Positions 43,555 to 55,210 of a DNA stretch of 64,000 nt are shown here, one piece after another. This DNA is from Prostheceraeus crozeri (lineage: Eukaryota; Platyhelminthes; Polycladida; Euryleptidae). The notes under the pieces were generated by a model. It saw nothing but the letters and a program-made list of their open reading frames with translations, was not told the origin of the DNA and ran no database searches. The stretch is taken from NCBI GenBank assembly GCA_907163375.1, contig CAJQUW010009193.1, forward strand, positions 167,732-231,731. The letters are read 5' to 3'. Position numbers and translations under genes: made by a program. How positions within the stretch are numbered: the stretch's first letter is position 1; every line of letters starts with the position of its first letter.

Positions 43555-44026
43555 AACACAGAAACTGGAAATAATTTGTGCACATTCAACATCTTATCTT
43601 TTGACGCAACATGTGTGTGTAAAACCAATGAAGCGAAATCATATGCGAAATTGTGCAAAATCAATAGAGCATGGTGACTGTAATTCGTTGATGAGTTTGC
43701 ATTGATGACAATGATGTTGCCACAGAATTAGATTCATCTGCGCGCACTTTGGTTTCCTAGAATAGAAATACTACATGTAAATATCGTAATGGCACATCAC
43801 AGAATTAGACAACTTGCTCCTTCTCGAATGGATAATTCGTGCATCGCTTGCTGTTGGAAATGGCAAACAATAAGCTGTCAGCAGAGGACACCAGAGCCAG
43901 TGAGAGATGCGTGCGGGCTTTGATATCACTCCGCACACACCAAACACACATCGCTGTGTGACTGACATTCGATTCAGTGTATGTACTATACAGTGAGAAA
44001 TGCCGAGGAGAGGATGTAAAACCATT

Positions 44027-45833
44027 AGGTGAACTAATTTTTGTACGCCTGCTACTTTCTTTAATAATGATCGGAAGGGCCAACATTATGTAGAAAACTT
44101 GTGCGCAGTGATCTGAATTCTTCGAATCTGAAGGAATTTTGGCAATCGAAGCACTTTGCTTGAACTCACATTAATCCGCAAGCGACGCACGACTTTTTTT
44201 CCTATCTCTATAAGGTATTAGGAATTCCTTTTTGTTCCTTTTGGTTCCTTTTTGGTTCCTCGATGTGCCGTTGATTTCGTATTAATCACACTTCTAGCAA
44301 ACCGAAGCAAATAAACAAAATATTTAATTCTGTGAATGATGCACGCTGATTTTTGTAAAAATGGGTAATTCATAAATCGAAACTATTCGATATTTTCATG
44401 TCAAGTGAACAAGCTTTAACTCCATGAGAGATTATGTTGCAATGTACTTTCACGGCATCAAATTCCTTCAAACATTGCGAAGGAGGACAAGTCTTATTTC
44501 TTTCAATTGAGGGAAAGAAAAGTTGTCATGAACTTGAGGTTTCCGGAGATCATTCATCAGACATTCTTCTTTTCAATGGAATAAAGATTTTGAAAAAGTT
44601 GACCGTTGATAACAAACTTGTAGGAAATACAATACATGAATAATCATTGATCCAATTTCAGTTTGCTTGAAACTTTTTAGGAAACTCTTTCAAAGAGGAT
44701 GTCGGAAGTACGGTCGTGTTCAAGTGAAATGTTTATACTAAGATAAACATTGTAATCAATTGGATGAAGTAAGGTGACTTTCTTGCCTTAGTTCGTCCTG
44801 TACGAAGAAAGTGCATAGTTTCAAGCTTCTCGTCACCTTTCGTATCAAGTGATTCACAAACAGAATGCATGATTGATAAATTGATTTGAATTTTCTGCTA
44901 GCTACTCAAATACTTAATTGTTAATAGAAGGTGATTAGGATTTGAATATCGGCATAATGTATTTTGAATTTTCCCAGTGGAACCTCTGTTGTTATGATGT
45001 AGGATGTGTACAATGAATGTGCAAATAATGCAAAATTTCCACGTAAAAGACGCATGAAAGTGATTCTAATTCTCGATCCTACTGTAAGACTGAATATGCG
45101 TGTAGGAAAAATATAGCGACTGTAGTCTAATTGCAAATATACAAGCGAGGTCATGTATTTCGGGGATATCGTTTCTGTTCCCCGATGCAATTGTAATCAA
45201 CATTAGATTATCCAACCGTAAGAAGAGATGTTAGGAAAGCGGATACAGCAATACCGGTGTTATGAGACACATTTTCCTTAGGTCTTAGTTCCCGGTCGGA
45301 AAAGGCAGCAAGCGTTTCATTTTCATAAGAAATTAAAACCAGATTCTAATTTCCTGCTAGGATACCGACAGTCGTAATACATGCACGGGACTCAGTTTCC
45401 GCAGGTGTGATTGTCTTATTGATGAATGATTTGCTTAATGATCGACACTGATTGTCGTCTACAAAGAGATACCGGTATGATCTAGGTTTTCTAATCAAGA
45501 CAGTGGTATAACTGAATTATTGTGATATTACAGAATTGGATTGTTTAAGCGTATCTCTTTGCTAGAAGTCACACTGATTCAAAACGATGGCACATGTAGG
45601 AACTTACAAAGTGGGCAAAAGGAATTATTTAATAAGCTTACCTTGCAGACATAGGAAAAATTGTTGTGCGCCGCTTGCGGATTGCTGTGAATTCTTTGAA
45701 AAAGCTCCGATGGCTACGATTCCTTCAGATTCGAAGAATTCAGATCATTGCGCAAAATTTTCTCGATAGTGTTGTTCCTTCCGGTCATCATTAAGAAAGT
45801 TAGCAGGAGCACGAAAAAACGTTCACAAACTTC
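44027..45833. repeat. Long diverged inverted repeat of Tc1-like sequence
   Basis: The arms 44027-44335 and 45527-45833 are reverse complements at about three bases in four, with small gaps; AATTCTTCGAATCTGAAGGA is shared exactly. Read inward, both outer parts give Tc1-type DNA-binding fragments: on the minus strand at 45.8-45.95 kb SRQFNIKYAKL, VTVINRIKQQ and ETVDVK; on the plus strand near 43.97-44.03 kb SVYVLYSEKCRGEDVKPLGE. I infer two decayed Tc1-like copies in opposite orientation, or an inverted duplication. Each has frameshifts and stops. Confidence 0.5.
44336..45526. other. Loop of the inverted repeat, no recognised gene
   Basis: Non-coding DNA between the two arms; no transposase catalytic domain is recognised on either strand. 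Confidence 0.4.
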
Positions 45834-46119
45834 TCTGTAGACCTTGACATCGACTGTCTCTTTGCTGTTTGATCCGGTTGATAACAGTCACTGAAACGAC
45901 GTACAATTTGGCGTATTTAATGTTGAACTGCCTGCTCATTGTTCGATTGCTAAGGTATTATGTCAGCAGATTGTACCATTTCATTGACGTTACATGTTTC
46001 AATGATTCCTTTCTAATCAAACAAAAGAAGAGAAGACCTGTCTAATTCTGTGTATGACATTGCTTGACTGCGTACTTTTACATCGAAATGGCAGATGTCC
46101 CTGATCGATGATATTCTAA

Positions 46120-46386
46120 TCCGTCATAAAGAAAACCAACCCCTCTAAAATAAAGGAAATCAAGAAGGGAAAAAGAAGATTCAGATCATGGGCAGAGAAT
46201 TTTACATTTGAAGATGACCAGCTGTTCTACACTGCAAATCCGAAGGAAGTAGATAGATTGAAGCAGCGTTACACCAGCAGAAGAATCCCCATATTGTCAG
46301 AAGATGAAAAGAGAAGAACATTGAACAAGCTTCACGCCAACATGGCAGGAGGAGGTCCTCTTGGTCGAGAAAAGACCCTGCATAAG
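46120..46386 (+). CDS. Candidate exon with integrase-type zinc-binding character
   Basis: An open plus-strand frame begins after a TAA at 46117 and ends at a strong splice donor, AAG|GTGAGT (46387). It reads KGKRRFRSWAENFTFEDDQL, FYTANPKEVDRLKQRY, IPILSEDEKRRTLNKLHANM and GGGPLGREKTLHK. The pattern of a strand 'FxxEDxQLFY', a basic linker, 'LSEDEKRRTLxxLH' and 'GREKT' matches the segment before and in the zinc-binding region of integrases, as in GIN1/KRBA2-like genes, Ginger transposons and LTR elements. No downstream exon is recognised; a MITE begins 316 bp further on. It could be a captured integrase gene or a transposon remnant. Confidence 0.4.
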
Positions 46387-47363
46387 GTGAGTGCAATTTG
46401 AGTGTGTTTTTGTGAGTGAGTACTACGTGATCTTCAGACACCTATGAAGTGGTGGAAGTGAGAGGTCGAAATACCTTAAAGCTGAAAAATTTGACATCTA
46501 CATGCTGCAGTGTCTTCCTGCAAAAAGCAGCTAATAGCGTTCGTTTAAAAGAAATATGCATGTAATAATGGCTGAAACACCTTTTTCTTGTAATGAATTA
46601 TTTCAAACGTACAGTGTGAAATGAAATATGTCTTGCCACTTGTGTAAAATGTATCATTGAAACTCATCTGTTTGGAAACTTTGCACAATTCGGCGTGTTT
46701 AACCCTCAGAGACCTGAGGGTTTGACCTTTTTCACACACTCCAGTGGATCCCTTTTACAAATTCTAAGTTACCTGCTTAAATCGATATCAAATCATTAGG
46801 AAAGTTGATTTTAAGTGAAACAATGATGTTTTCGTGTAGCAAGTCGATCTAATTTCCTTTGAGTGTCTTCCAGCCTTCTCCGTAAACACATGCGAAAATG
46901 TGACTTTCGTAATTCACCGACATCTACCACAGCATCAGTTGCACTGAGAGTCGGTTTTACGATGTTTGCTGTCGCCATATAGCTTCAGATAGTTAATTTT
47001 AATGAAAATGAATTATTAGATGCAGCAAAACCCTTGCATTTGGCCATTTTTTTTCAAATTTATCCATACCAATCGGAAATAGGCTAAAACTGAGTCATAA
47101 TTGCTGCATTTTAAGAACCTCGAAACAGCTGCGGAGGTCTCAAACTCATCAATTACTGCAGTGAAAACTTTGCCAATAGTCTGTTTTTAGTGTTGAACTA
47201 TGAATATAATAATAGCTTTCATTATGAACATTGATTTATGCAGATTTGTTCATGTATGCCAACCAGTCATGCACGATGACATGCGAAAACAAAATATTCA
47301 CATTTTTCGATCTTCTAACGCAACGCACATGCACGAGCGTGATGTAAACATTGAATAAATATA

Positions 47364-49010
47364 CAGTCCGTTTCATAAAAAGTGGATCATCCTAAAATTT
47401 GACTAAATAAAACATGAGTATGATACAGAAAGCATTTTCCATGTTATTTCATGTCCCTAATATATTTAAATGTCCTTATATAATCTGATAAGCTATGATA
47501 CAGTAACGGTTCTTAAGAAGCTAATATTTTGTGGCCCTACCCTTATTGTCAATGACATTGCCAATTCGTCTAGGCATTGATTCGATGATATCGTTGATTT
47601 TTGACTGATCTAACTTTCTCCACTCTCTTTTTAACAGTGACGTAAGTTGTGATACGCCATCTGTAGGTAGCAGTGAACGACGAACGCTACGTTTTAGAAT
47701 ACTCCATACATTTTCTATGCGATTCAGATCAGGAGAACGAGCTGGCCAAGATAATGTCCTAAGCCCTAATTGAAACTTGCATAAGTTGACTCTACTACTC
47801 CTGTGACACGTAGCATTATCATCCATAAATAACCAAGTCGATGGATCACCAAGTTGATCTGTCATTTGGCCAATGTTCGTTCGTAAAACATTCACATAGC
47901 GTTCAGAATTCATGTTTCCTTGCTGTATGTGAAGTTCAGAGCGGCCATTGGTCCAAATGCCAGCCCAAATCAGTAGAGTCGCACCACCTTGTACCCGGGG
48001 ACGATGTAAATGTCTCGGAATTTCCTGATCAGATTTTATCCATAATCTCAATCGACCATCACTATCCTTCAGACGGACTGATGCCTCATCAGACCAGACA
48101 ACCCGATCCCATTGATTTCGCCAGTGACAATGACTCATTGCCCATCTGAGACGTTTTTTTGTATGCTGATCTGATAATTCGATCTGAGAGGGGACTTGCA
48201 GCTCTTGAAATTCGACTCAATAAGTCTTCTACGAATAGTGGACTTAGAAATAGACGAGTCTAGTGCAGCCATCTCAGTTAACGAGAGACTTGGATCAACT
48301 TTCTCAAAATTAGGCGGTCTCTACGTTTGGATGTTTTGCGCGGACGGCCAGAGCCTCTTTACGACAGAGTCGAAAATCATCATTATGCCATCAATGCACA
48401 TTTGTGTAATGGACATTTAGTCGCTTGCTTGTAGCTCGCAAAGAAAACTCTAGTTCTAGCAAGGCTGACACTTTGCCTTTTGTGAATGCGATCTCGTTAT
48501 TGTTCATTTGTGCTTTGTATTGTTTTCAATCGGTAAGAGATAGATTTCTAGCTGAAAGCAATCAGGAGTGCTGCCAACACCACTGCAACGAAGTCAGGAA
48601 GCTATGGAACATGAAGTCCAGTTAATCACATGTAGCAGTTACATTATTGTTGATGAATAATGGTGCTATACTGGCTCTGATTGACCGATTTTCTTTATTT
48701 TTGTTTTGCTTGATAGCTTTTGGCTTGTAGAACAACATATTACATAACAAAGGAAACAAATGTAATTTTATAAGAGTGAGGTATGATTTTGTGTAACATT
48801 GCTAAATGAAGATCAAATTATCTACTACTTTTTTATCTATAACAGGAAAACAACTCAATATTCATGCTTGAAATTTCCAACAACGATATTTGTAAGCACA
48901 ACTGACATACCTTCCAAATTTCAGAGAAATTCGTTAATGTTTGGCGGAGTTAGACAAAGTTGAAGTTAAGGCGATGTTTAAGGGTGATCCATTTTTTATG
49001 AAACAATCTG
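47364..49010 (-). mobile_element. Tc1-like element inserted in the MITE
   Basis: The ends read CAGTCCGTTTCATAAAAAGT on the left and, inverted, the right end reads CAGATTGTTTCATAAAAAAT, both continuing GGATCAYCCT. TA flanks both sides (47362-47363, 49011-49012). At 1647 bp this is the standard Tc1 size. The transposase is on the minus strand. Confidence 0.9.
47521..48600 (-). pseudogene. Tc1-type transposase
   Basis: The C-terminal 205 codons (47521-48138) are open and contain the DDE domain: WDRVVWSDEASVRL (first Asp), WLFMDDNATCHRSS (second Asp) and SWPARSPDLNRIENVWSILK (Glu, DD34E spacing), ending RRIGNVIDNKGRATKY. Upstream, the linker IELSDQHTKKRLRWAMSHCHW and the DNA-binding part (GRPRKTSKRRDRLILRKLIQ, LTEMAALDSSISKSTIRR) appear in other frames, so at least two frameshifts separate domains. 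Catalytic residues look intact but the protein cannot be made whole from this copy. Confidence 0.85.
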
Positions 49011-49300
49011 TATTTCACTCATTATGCACCATCGTGGACATGCACAAGATCATTTTTTATTTGATGGTAAAAACTTTGTTATGGGAATTTCTACACCCTC
49101 TGAGGCCTGAGGGGGTACAGTGGACCCCCTTGCCCTATACTTCTGCTCATTCAATTGAAATGAAATAATTCATGCAGATTCATTTTCAAAAATGATGTTT
49201 ACATGGGCATGAGCGGTTGATATATCATCAGCACAAAAAGTGAAATAGAAAAATATGGCTCCGGGGTCCACTGGACACCCCTCAGGTCTCTGAGAGTTAA

Positions 49301-49680
49301 TATATGTATGCGGCAAAACTAGTCTGCAACTGATTGAAGAACTATTTATTGAAATTACAAGTGTATTCAATAAATATTATAATCAGTGGCGTCTTCTCCG
49401 TACCTGCGAGGCCTTCGGCGCATCCTCAAAAATAATTTTCCAACGATTATAAAAAATGAAAAGTGTCATCACTAATTTAAATTTGATAGCTTCTCGTGAC
49501 AGCTGTTTGATAGAACCTCATTGAACAGTTTTGCAGCACGTGCTCGAATCACAGCTGTTTTCTTCGAACAATTAGACCAAAGAATTAGACACACAAGCTG
49601 GTCGTGTGTTCAGACGGAACATTGATGTTCAGACAGAGCGAGAGTTGTGTGCGTGTGAGGCAGTAAGCGCACGCGCCCGC
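49301..49680. other. Spacer, no recognised gene
   Basis: Non-coding DNA leading into a GC-richer stretch; nothing supportable. Confidence 0.4.
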
Positions 49681-49852
49681 GCCAATATTGGCTTTTCCGA
49701 TTGACATTATGCTTTGCCTTCTCCAATTTTTGCAATGAAATTCTACGCAATTCTTGATCGAGGCGCGGTACCTAAATATAATAAGGGAAGCGCAACCCAA
49801 TTGTTCCTGGATTCGCTTTATGTCAGAGAGGACAGTGAGTCAACAGTAGCAG
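49681..49852 (+). promoter_or_regulatory. Promoter-like stretch
   Basis: A CpG-rich run (GCGCACGCGCCCGCGCCAATA) leads into GCCAATATTGGC (49681-49692), a CCAAT-type palindrome. A TATA-like TAAATATAATAAG follows at 49773-49785, and an ATG stands at 49853, about 70 bp further. The spacing resembles a compact RNA polymerase II promoter. Function is inferred from pattern only. Confidence 0.35.
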
Positions 49853-50254
49853 ATGGCTGACGTTCAGAAAAGACAGCGATCAGATGATGAGCGCTCTCCA
49901 ATGAATGCAGAGTAATGCATCTGACTCGAACACCCAGATTCCGTAGAATTCCATAATTTGTTTATACGTAATTTATGTGACACTTTGTTTAGTACTGCAG
50001 ATGAGATCATAACCACACCTTTCGTCCGAAGGGAATACAATGAAAAGATGACAGTCATCAAACAAGGTAGGCCAATACCTGATATAAAAATTGAAAGAAC
50101 TCACAGAGAAAGAAATAAGAAATACACAAGACATTTTAATGCATCAAAATTTCAAACATGTGAGCGGCTGACAAGCCATGAGAAACGCAAGAGGCTGTTG
50201 GCATTGCCTCCTTTTTCCCCAAGAAAATGTGGTCTGGACAGAGAGGGGATATAG
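49853..50254 (+). pseudogene. Unrecognised decayed gene start or element ORF
   Basis: From ATG 49853 the frame reads MADVQKRQRSDDERSPMNAE, then TAA, two codons, TGA, and continues in the same frame LEHPDSVEFHNLFIRNLCDT, DEIITTPFVRREYNEKMTVI and HRERNKKYTRHFNASKF to a stop at 50254. The uniform frame across two stops suggests a once-coding sequence. I do not recognise the family. The basic central part could bind nucleic acid. It may be the first exon of a host gene or the start of an unknown element. Confidence 0.35.
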
Positions 50255-51285
50255 TGATCTTAGCTCCTGGAGTAAGGCGGTTAAGAGACATGAGCAATCA
50301 CTTCTCATGTGCACATTCACTGGGCCTTAAAAAATGTTCGTGAAATTGCTATTAAAAATTCAACTTTTATGAAAACTTGTGTTGTAACATAAAAAATGTC
50401 CGGTATAGAAATAGTATTCCGATGCCGAGTGAAGGCCTATGGTCTGGGCGCACGCGACGCCACTGATTATAACAGTATACCCAAATTTGGGTATCACATC
50501 ATGATAATAAGAACTATCAAGTTGATGCCCAAGTACCCATGCATTAAAAGTATCAAATTTGTCACCCATATAAGACCCATGTAGAGGCCTATACCACACC
50601 TTTTTCATTTCTATTTCAGATATTTCCAAATTAATTTCATATGTCTTCAGAGTCGAGCTTGTGATAGATATCTGAAATTCAATTGGAAATATCTGAAATA
50701 GAAATGTAAACGGTGTAGTAAGTAATAATAGACAAGTTAATGGCTATCTTTATCCCTTTTACCATATTTTCATAATAAGTCTTCAAGCATAAATATTCAT
50801 AGCATTCATTAATAAGCAGTCATCCTTCATTACTATGCGAAAGGATTATCGACTAGTTAAAGTGATTGAAATAATCACCCTTGGTCTTCAGCGCTCGTCT
50901 TATATCTTGGTCGTCTGAGGGTTAAAATAATTCAATTACTCAACGTTTAGATCATTCGTTGTGCGTCGATATGGATCAATGTTTAGATACCAAAATCAAA
51001 AAACATGCTGAAACATAATCAAGGATTTTTTGCAAAACATAGTCATAGAGTAGATATATTAGGAAGAGTGGTAACTCCGCATTTATTAAATCCCCCATGT
51101 GTATACACTTTCGATTTTATTAAACGAACTCAAGGGAGAAGCAGTCGGAATTGTTTCCAAATGTTAGATGTGCAAATGTTTGCAGTTTTGAAGAAATTGC
51201 AACGGATTTGATTGAACATGATGGTATAATTCAGAAGGAAATGATATTATTTTACAGATCCTCCTTGTCATGACCGCCTTGGAGA
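50255..51285. other. Spacer with one hairpin
   Basis: No recognised gene; contains the hairpin at 50606-50705. A GTCTGAGGGTTAA at about 50915-50927 resembles a lone piggyBac-type end. Confidence 0.4.
50606..50705. repeat. Hairpin with 34-bp arms
   Basis: CATTTCTATTTCAGATATTT...AATTTCA at 50606-50639 pairs with the inverted copy at 50672-50705, with about two mismatches. The loop is about 32 nt. Total size near 100 nt, similar to an animal microRNA precursor, though it may be a small palindromic element. Confidence 0.78.
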
Positions 51286-51375
51286 GATAATAATAATTAT
51301 TATTATTATATATATTATTATTATTATATATATTATTATTATTATTATTATTAGTAATTTATTAATATTATTATA
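51286..51375. repeat. TAA/ATT microsatellite
   Basis: A run of ATAATAATAATTATTATTAT-type triplets with ATATAT interruptions ends where the LINE fragment begins. Confidence 0.9.
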
Positions 51376-51383
51376 GTAATAAT

Positions 51384-53114
51384 CCCCATTCATGGATCCT
51401 CGAAACCATGTCAATGTACAAAATAAACAATCAGTTACAGGAGTTAATTCGGCAATCAATGAAGTATTGGAAAACAATGCTGATTCATGAAAAGAAGCCG
51501 ATTGGAGAAATTCCCATTCAATCAGGAATCTTCCAAGGAGATGCATTATCACCCATAATATTCTGCGTGGCACTCAACCCATCGAGTCAAATCCTTCACA
51601 AGGCCAATATGGGTTACACAATGCGAACGGGTGAGAAATTGAACCATCTACTATATATGGATGATCTAAAGTTGTATGCCAAGACAGAAGACCAAGTAAA
51701 TTCCTTGATTCACACAACAAGAATATTCAGTAATGACATCGGCATGGAATTTGGCATATCGAAATGTGCAAGACTCATCATAAAGCGAGGAGAAGTAAAA
51801 GAGACAGAAGGACTTGTATTAGATCTCGGAACAATAGATGATGCGAAAGAAGAAGGATACAAGTACCTAGGGATTCTCCAACATCAAACTAACAAGGAAG
51901 AACTGGTGAAGAAGCAGGTGACGAAAGAATACTTCAGAAGAGTCAGGAAAATCATGAAGTCGAGGCTATATGGATACAATAAAATCCGAGCCATCATCAC
52001 ATATGCGACACCAGTAATACGATACTCCGGTGCAATAATAAAGTGGAACACAACTGACATACAGCAAATTGATGGTAGAACAAGGAAGATGATGACAATA
52101 CACAGGGCGCTTCACCCCAAAGCCGACGTCGATAGACTATACCTACCAAGGAGGATGGGAGGCTGCGGCTTGATTAAAATAGATGATGTCATCAACGAAG
52201 AGAAGCGCAGTCTTTCACACTATGTGTACAGCACGATCGCTGACCCCCTAATCGTTGCAACAAGGGAGTGTGGAGTCTGCGAGGAGTATCAAGAAGGCAT
52301 CAAATCATGGAAGGTCAAGGCAATTCAAGACAGGAAGAACAGATGGCAACAGAAAGCGCTACATGGTCAATATCCGAGGCAAATGAAGGATATCACGACA
52401 GAAAGAAATATATATGGCTGGATGACCCAAGTTACGCTAAAAGCAGAGACTGAAGCACTGATCATGGCCGCTCAGGATCAAGCACTAACAACAAAGGCAC
52501 ACAAGAAGTACATAATGAAGACAACAGCAAATGCAAAATGCAGAAGGTGCCACGAAAAAGATGAAACTGTAGCCCACATTGTGTCAGCATGCAGTCAGTT
52601 GGCTCCAACTGAGTATACAAGCAGACATAACAGCGTCGCAAGAATAGTGTACCAGAATATATGCCAACACTACAACATCAAAACAGAGAGAGATTACTGG
52701 AAACACAACCCACAGAAAGTTACTGAGAATACGAAAGTCAAGATACTCTGGGATTTCGGAATTCGGACGGATAAAAGAATAAACGCGAACCGGCCTGATA
52801 TCACAGTTGACAAAAATAAGTAAGAAGTGAAGCTAATAGATATCCTAATCCCTGAAGATAGAAACATTAAGAAGAAAGAGCAAGAGAAGATTCAAAAGTA
52901 CCAAGACCTCAAAATCGAAGTTCAAAGACTATGGAAAGCAAGAACAGAAGTTGTACCAGTTGACATCGGCGCGCTTGGAGCAACAACACAGAAGTTGAAA
53001 GACTACCTTCACAGACTACCCGGCAATCATGACATTCGCAAGCTACAGAAAGCAGCGCTTCTCGGAAGTGCACATATCCTCCGCACGCACCTAGGCCTCC
53101 CAGAGACTTGGTAA
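51384..53114 (+). pseudogene. Reverse transcriptase, zinc finger and RLE endonuclease (truncated)
   Basis: PHSWILETMSMYKINNQLQE, then SGIFQGDALSPIIFCVALNP, NHLLYMDDLKLYA (catalytic YMDD), FGISKCARLIIKRG and KYLGIL. After a connecting region (YLPRRMGGCGLIKIDDVINE) comes a CCHC finger (CRRCHEKDETVAHIVSACSQ) and an endonuclease core (NRPDITVDKNK, stop, EVKLIDILIPEDRN). One in-frame TAA lies within the endonuclease core (52821-52823); the frame continues to 53114 (LLGSAHILRTHLGLPETW). The N-terminal half including the first catalytic Asp is missing through 5' truncation. Confidence 0.82.
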
Positions 53115-53165
53115 GTCTCCGAGACTAGGGCTGTAAAAAGTCACCGACCATCAGTGTCGAGAGTA
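51384..53165 (+). mobile_element. 5'-truncated LINE with restriction-type endonuclease
   Basis: Begins inside the reverse transcriptase at PHSWILE (the segment after the first catalytic Asp motif) and runs through the RT, a zinc finger and a restriction-like endonuclease to a 3' end near 53165 (GTAAAAAAATAATAATGATA). Such endonucleases mark the R2/NeSL/R4 group of LINEs. It abuts a second LINE's tail at its own 3' end. Confidence 0.75.
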
Positions 53166-53960
53166 AAAAAATAATAATGATAACTTTATTTGCACACATC
53201 TGCGGTGCGCGCAGTACCGAGGCATGAAACAGTTACAAACAATACAGAGTTCATGATACAAAAGAGACAATGAATGAATGAAGCATGATAACCAGCATGG
53301 AGAGAGGAAATTATGAACACGTAGAGCAGTACTTGATGAAAGAGTCGGAGAAGCGGACAGTACGGCATCTGGGTTTTTTTAGGGTGGAAGAATTCCTGTG
53401 AGTTGGGGACCTTTCGTCGAAAAATTGACGCAAAGGGTGGTTGACATAACACTGTGGAATAGGCAGGTCCCAGACCTTTGGTTGGTGCGTGCCAATGTAG
53501 TAGTAGTTATTGAGTCTGGTCCATGGGAAGTACCGAAAATTATTCTAGAGGCTCGTCTCTCTACTTTGACAAGGAACTTGTAACCTTTTTGGGACATATT
53601 GCAGCAGCACGGATGGCAGTAGGTGAGAAGGGATTGGATAGTTTGTCGGTAGACTCTCCATAAAATCTGAGCGTTACAACCTGCTCTCTTCAGGTTTCTG
53701 AGGACAAAAATGCGTTTAGAGGCCTTCTTGAAGATCTCCTTGCAGTGAATATCCTAGCGAAGATCCTTTGCGAAATGGACAAGTAATGTTTGCTAAATAT
53801 ACAATTCGATAGGTTGCTATTACTTTCATGCTCAACCTCAGGAGTATTTGCTTAAGCGTGTTCATATCATAAGCAACCTGCCACTGGCAGAGCAAAGTCA
53901 CATAATCAAAGACAATGACTTCAATTAACTTTGAAAGATGTAAATGGGTTCACATCACTA
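53166..53960 (-). mobile_element. 3' fragment of a CR1-type LINE
   Basis: Reading the minus strand gives IEVIVFDYVTLLCQWQVAYD, later KASKRIFVLRNLKRAGCNAQ, QTIQSLLTYCHPCC and FLVKVERRASRIIFGTSHGP, the C-terminal region after the reverse transcriptase of CR1-like LINEs. Several frameshifts and stops are present. The 3' tail AATAAAGTTATCATTATTAT lies at about 53160-53190 and meets the tail of the other LINE head on. Confidence 0.68.
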
Positions 53961-55210
53961 TTCAGATTCAATAAATAAAACGTGAATTTGTGAATCATAA
54001 AATCATGCCGGTGGAAATATATTTAAAACCTTGAAATTTCAGCAAAGAAAGCACGAATAACATCGCGACTTTTTTATGAAGACTTTCATTATAATACAGA
54101 TCATGAAATTCCTTTGATAATCAGCTTGATATGTTCTTAGTTAGGATGCCTTTTAGCAAATATTCCCTCCTTTTGATATCCAACTTGTTTCATACTACTT
54201 ATATAGGAGAGTCATCTTGGTAGTATATAAATTGGCAAATTTTGACCTTTTTCAAAAGTGCTCGAATAATTTTATGGTCCACTGGAACGTGATCTCCGCC
54301 AAAAACTGAATCTTTTGATATAAACGTTTTAACCGTAAACATTTACTCTACCTATATTTCACTACTCTATGAGTTTTGTATTTGTAGTTTCCCGACAAAT
54401 CTGCGTTGTGAAAATTACTCGTTAGAAGAGGAAATAAAGTTAGTCAACAGCAAATCAAACAAAGAAATTGTAGTTACTTATGTTTTATCCGGTGACAAAC
54501 GCTATCGCTAATGAGCGATTGGTGCAGTTTGAGAATTACAATTTCCTGAGTTTTGTGTCGAATTACATGAAGTATATTGAAGGGAAACGGCAAGGGAAAT
54601 GTTGAATATAAATTTTTCTAGCAATGAGAATCAGTCCGAATCTTATCAAGTCAGCATGCATTTTCTGGTCTACTACTTCTGATCAATTTTTATCTTTCAC
54701 GCTTACAGTATGTCATTTTGAGTTACTTTCATTGTCTTTGTGCTTTCGCCATGTAGAACTGAACTCATGATATATAGCAAGTAATTAAAAAAAGCGGAAT
54801 GATGCTAATACCCGGGAGGCGGGAGCACATTAGGCTACAGGCATCCTTCATCCGGCCACACAGACGGACGGGGCCAGGACTGGGTCATCGACTGTCGTCA
54901 ATGACTGACATAGGCTCAAGTAGGAAAACCTGCCAGTCGGCCTGTCTTCAAAGGCCTGTCCCACACACAGCCACGCGAATTCTGTCAACCATATCACTAT
55001 AATTTACTAGTAAAATAAGCTGTCCACAAAACCATAGAATATCGAAACTATTGTCTATACATAAAGAACTGAAAGCACACATTCACTGCAAGATACAGGA
55101 ATGTTCGAGGTATAGGTGCAGTTCAGAATTATTGCTATCAAGGGTTTCCATGATGTTCACTATATACCTTCTAGCCTTAAACATCGCTCTATAGAACAAC
55201 CATGCTAGCC
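53961..55210. other. No recognised gene
   Basis: AT-rich spacer with one GC-rich patch at about 54810-54975 that has no domain or splice context I can support. Confidence 0.4.

Larger units (their letters stand above)
46703..49296. mobile_element. piggyBac-type MITE carrying a Tc1 insertion
   Basis: TTAA flanks both ends (46699-46702, 49297-49300). The ends are CCCTCAGAGACCTGAGGG on the left and CCCCTCAGGTCTCTGAGAG on the right, with TCCAGTGGA and GGTCCACTGGACACC just inside. A further copy of the motif (CTCTGAGGCCTGAGGG, CAGTGGACCCC) lies at 49096-49127. Without the Tc1 it is about 950 bp and has no transposase, so it is non-autonomous. Confidence 0.75.

Noticed and set aside
50912-50930. 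GTCTGAGGGTTAA as a piggyBac-type end
   Set aside because: Single half-site without partner; it does not pair with 42296.
54268-54298. TATGGTCCACTGGAACGTGATC, similar to the Polinton terminal 17-mer
   Set aside because: Only part of the word matches and no Polinton-like sequence surrounds it; chance similarity is likely.
54790-55000. GC-rich patch with a 67-codon frame
   Set aside because: No homology recognised and no splice context; GC content alone is not enough.
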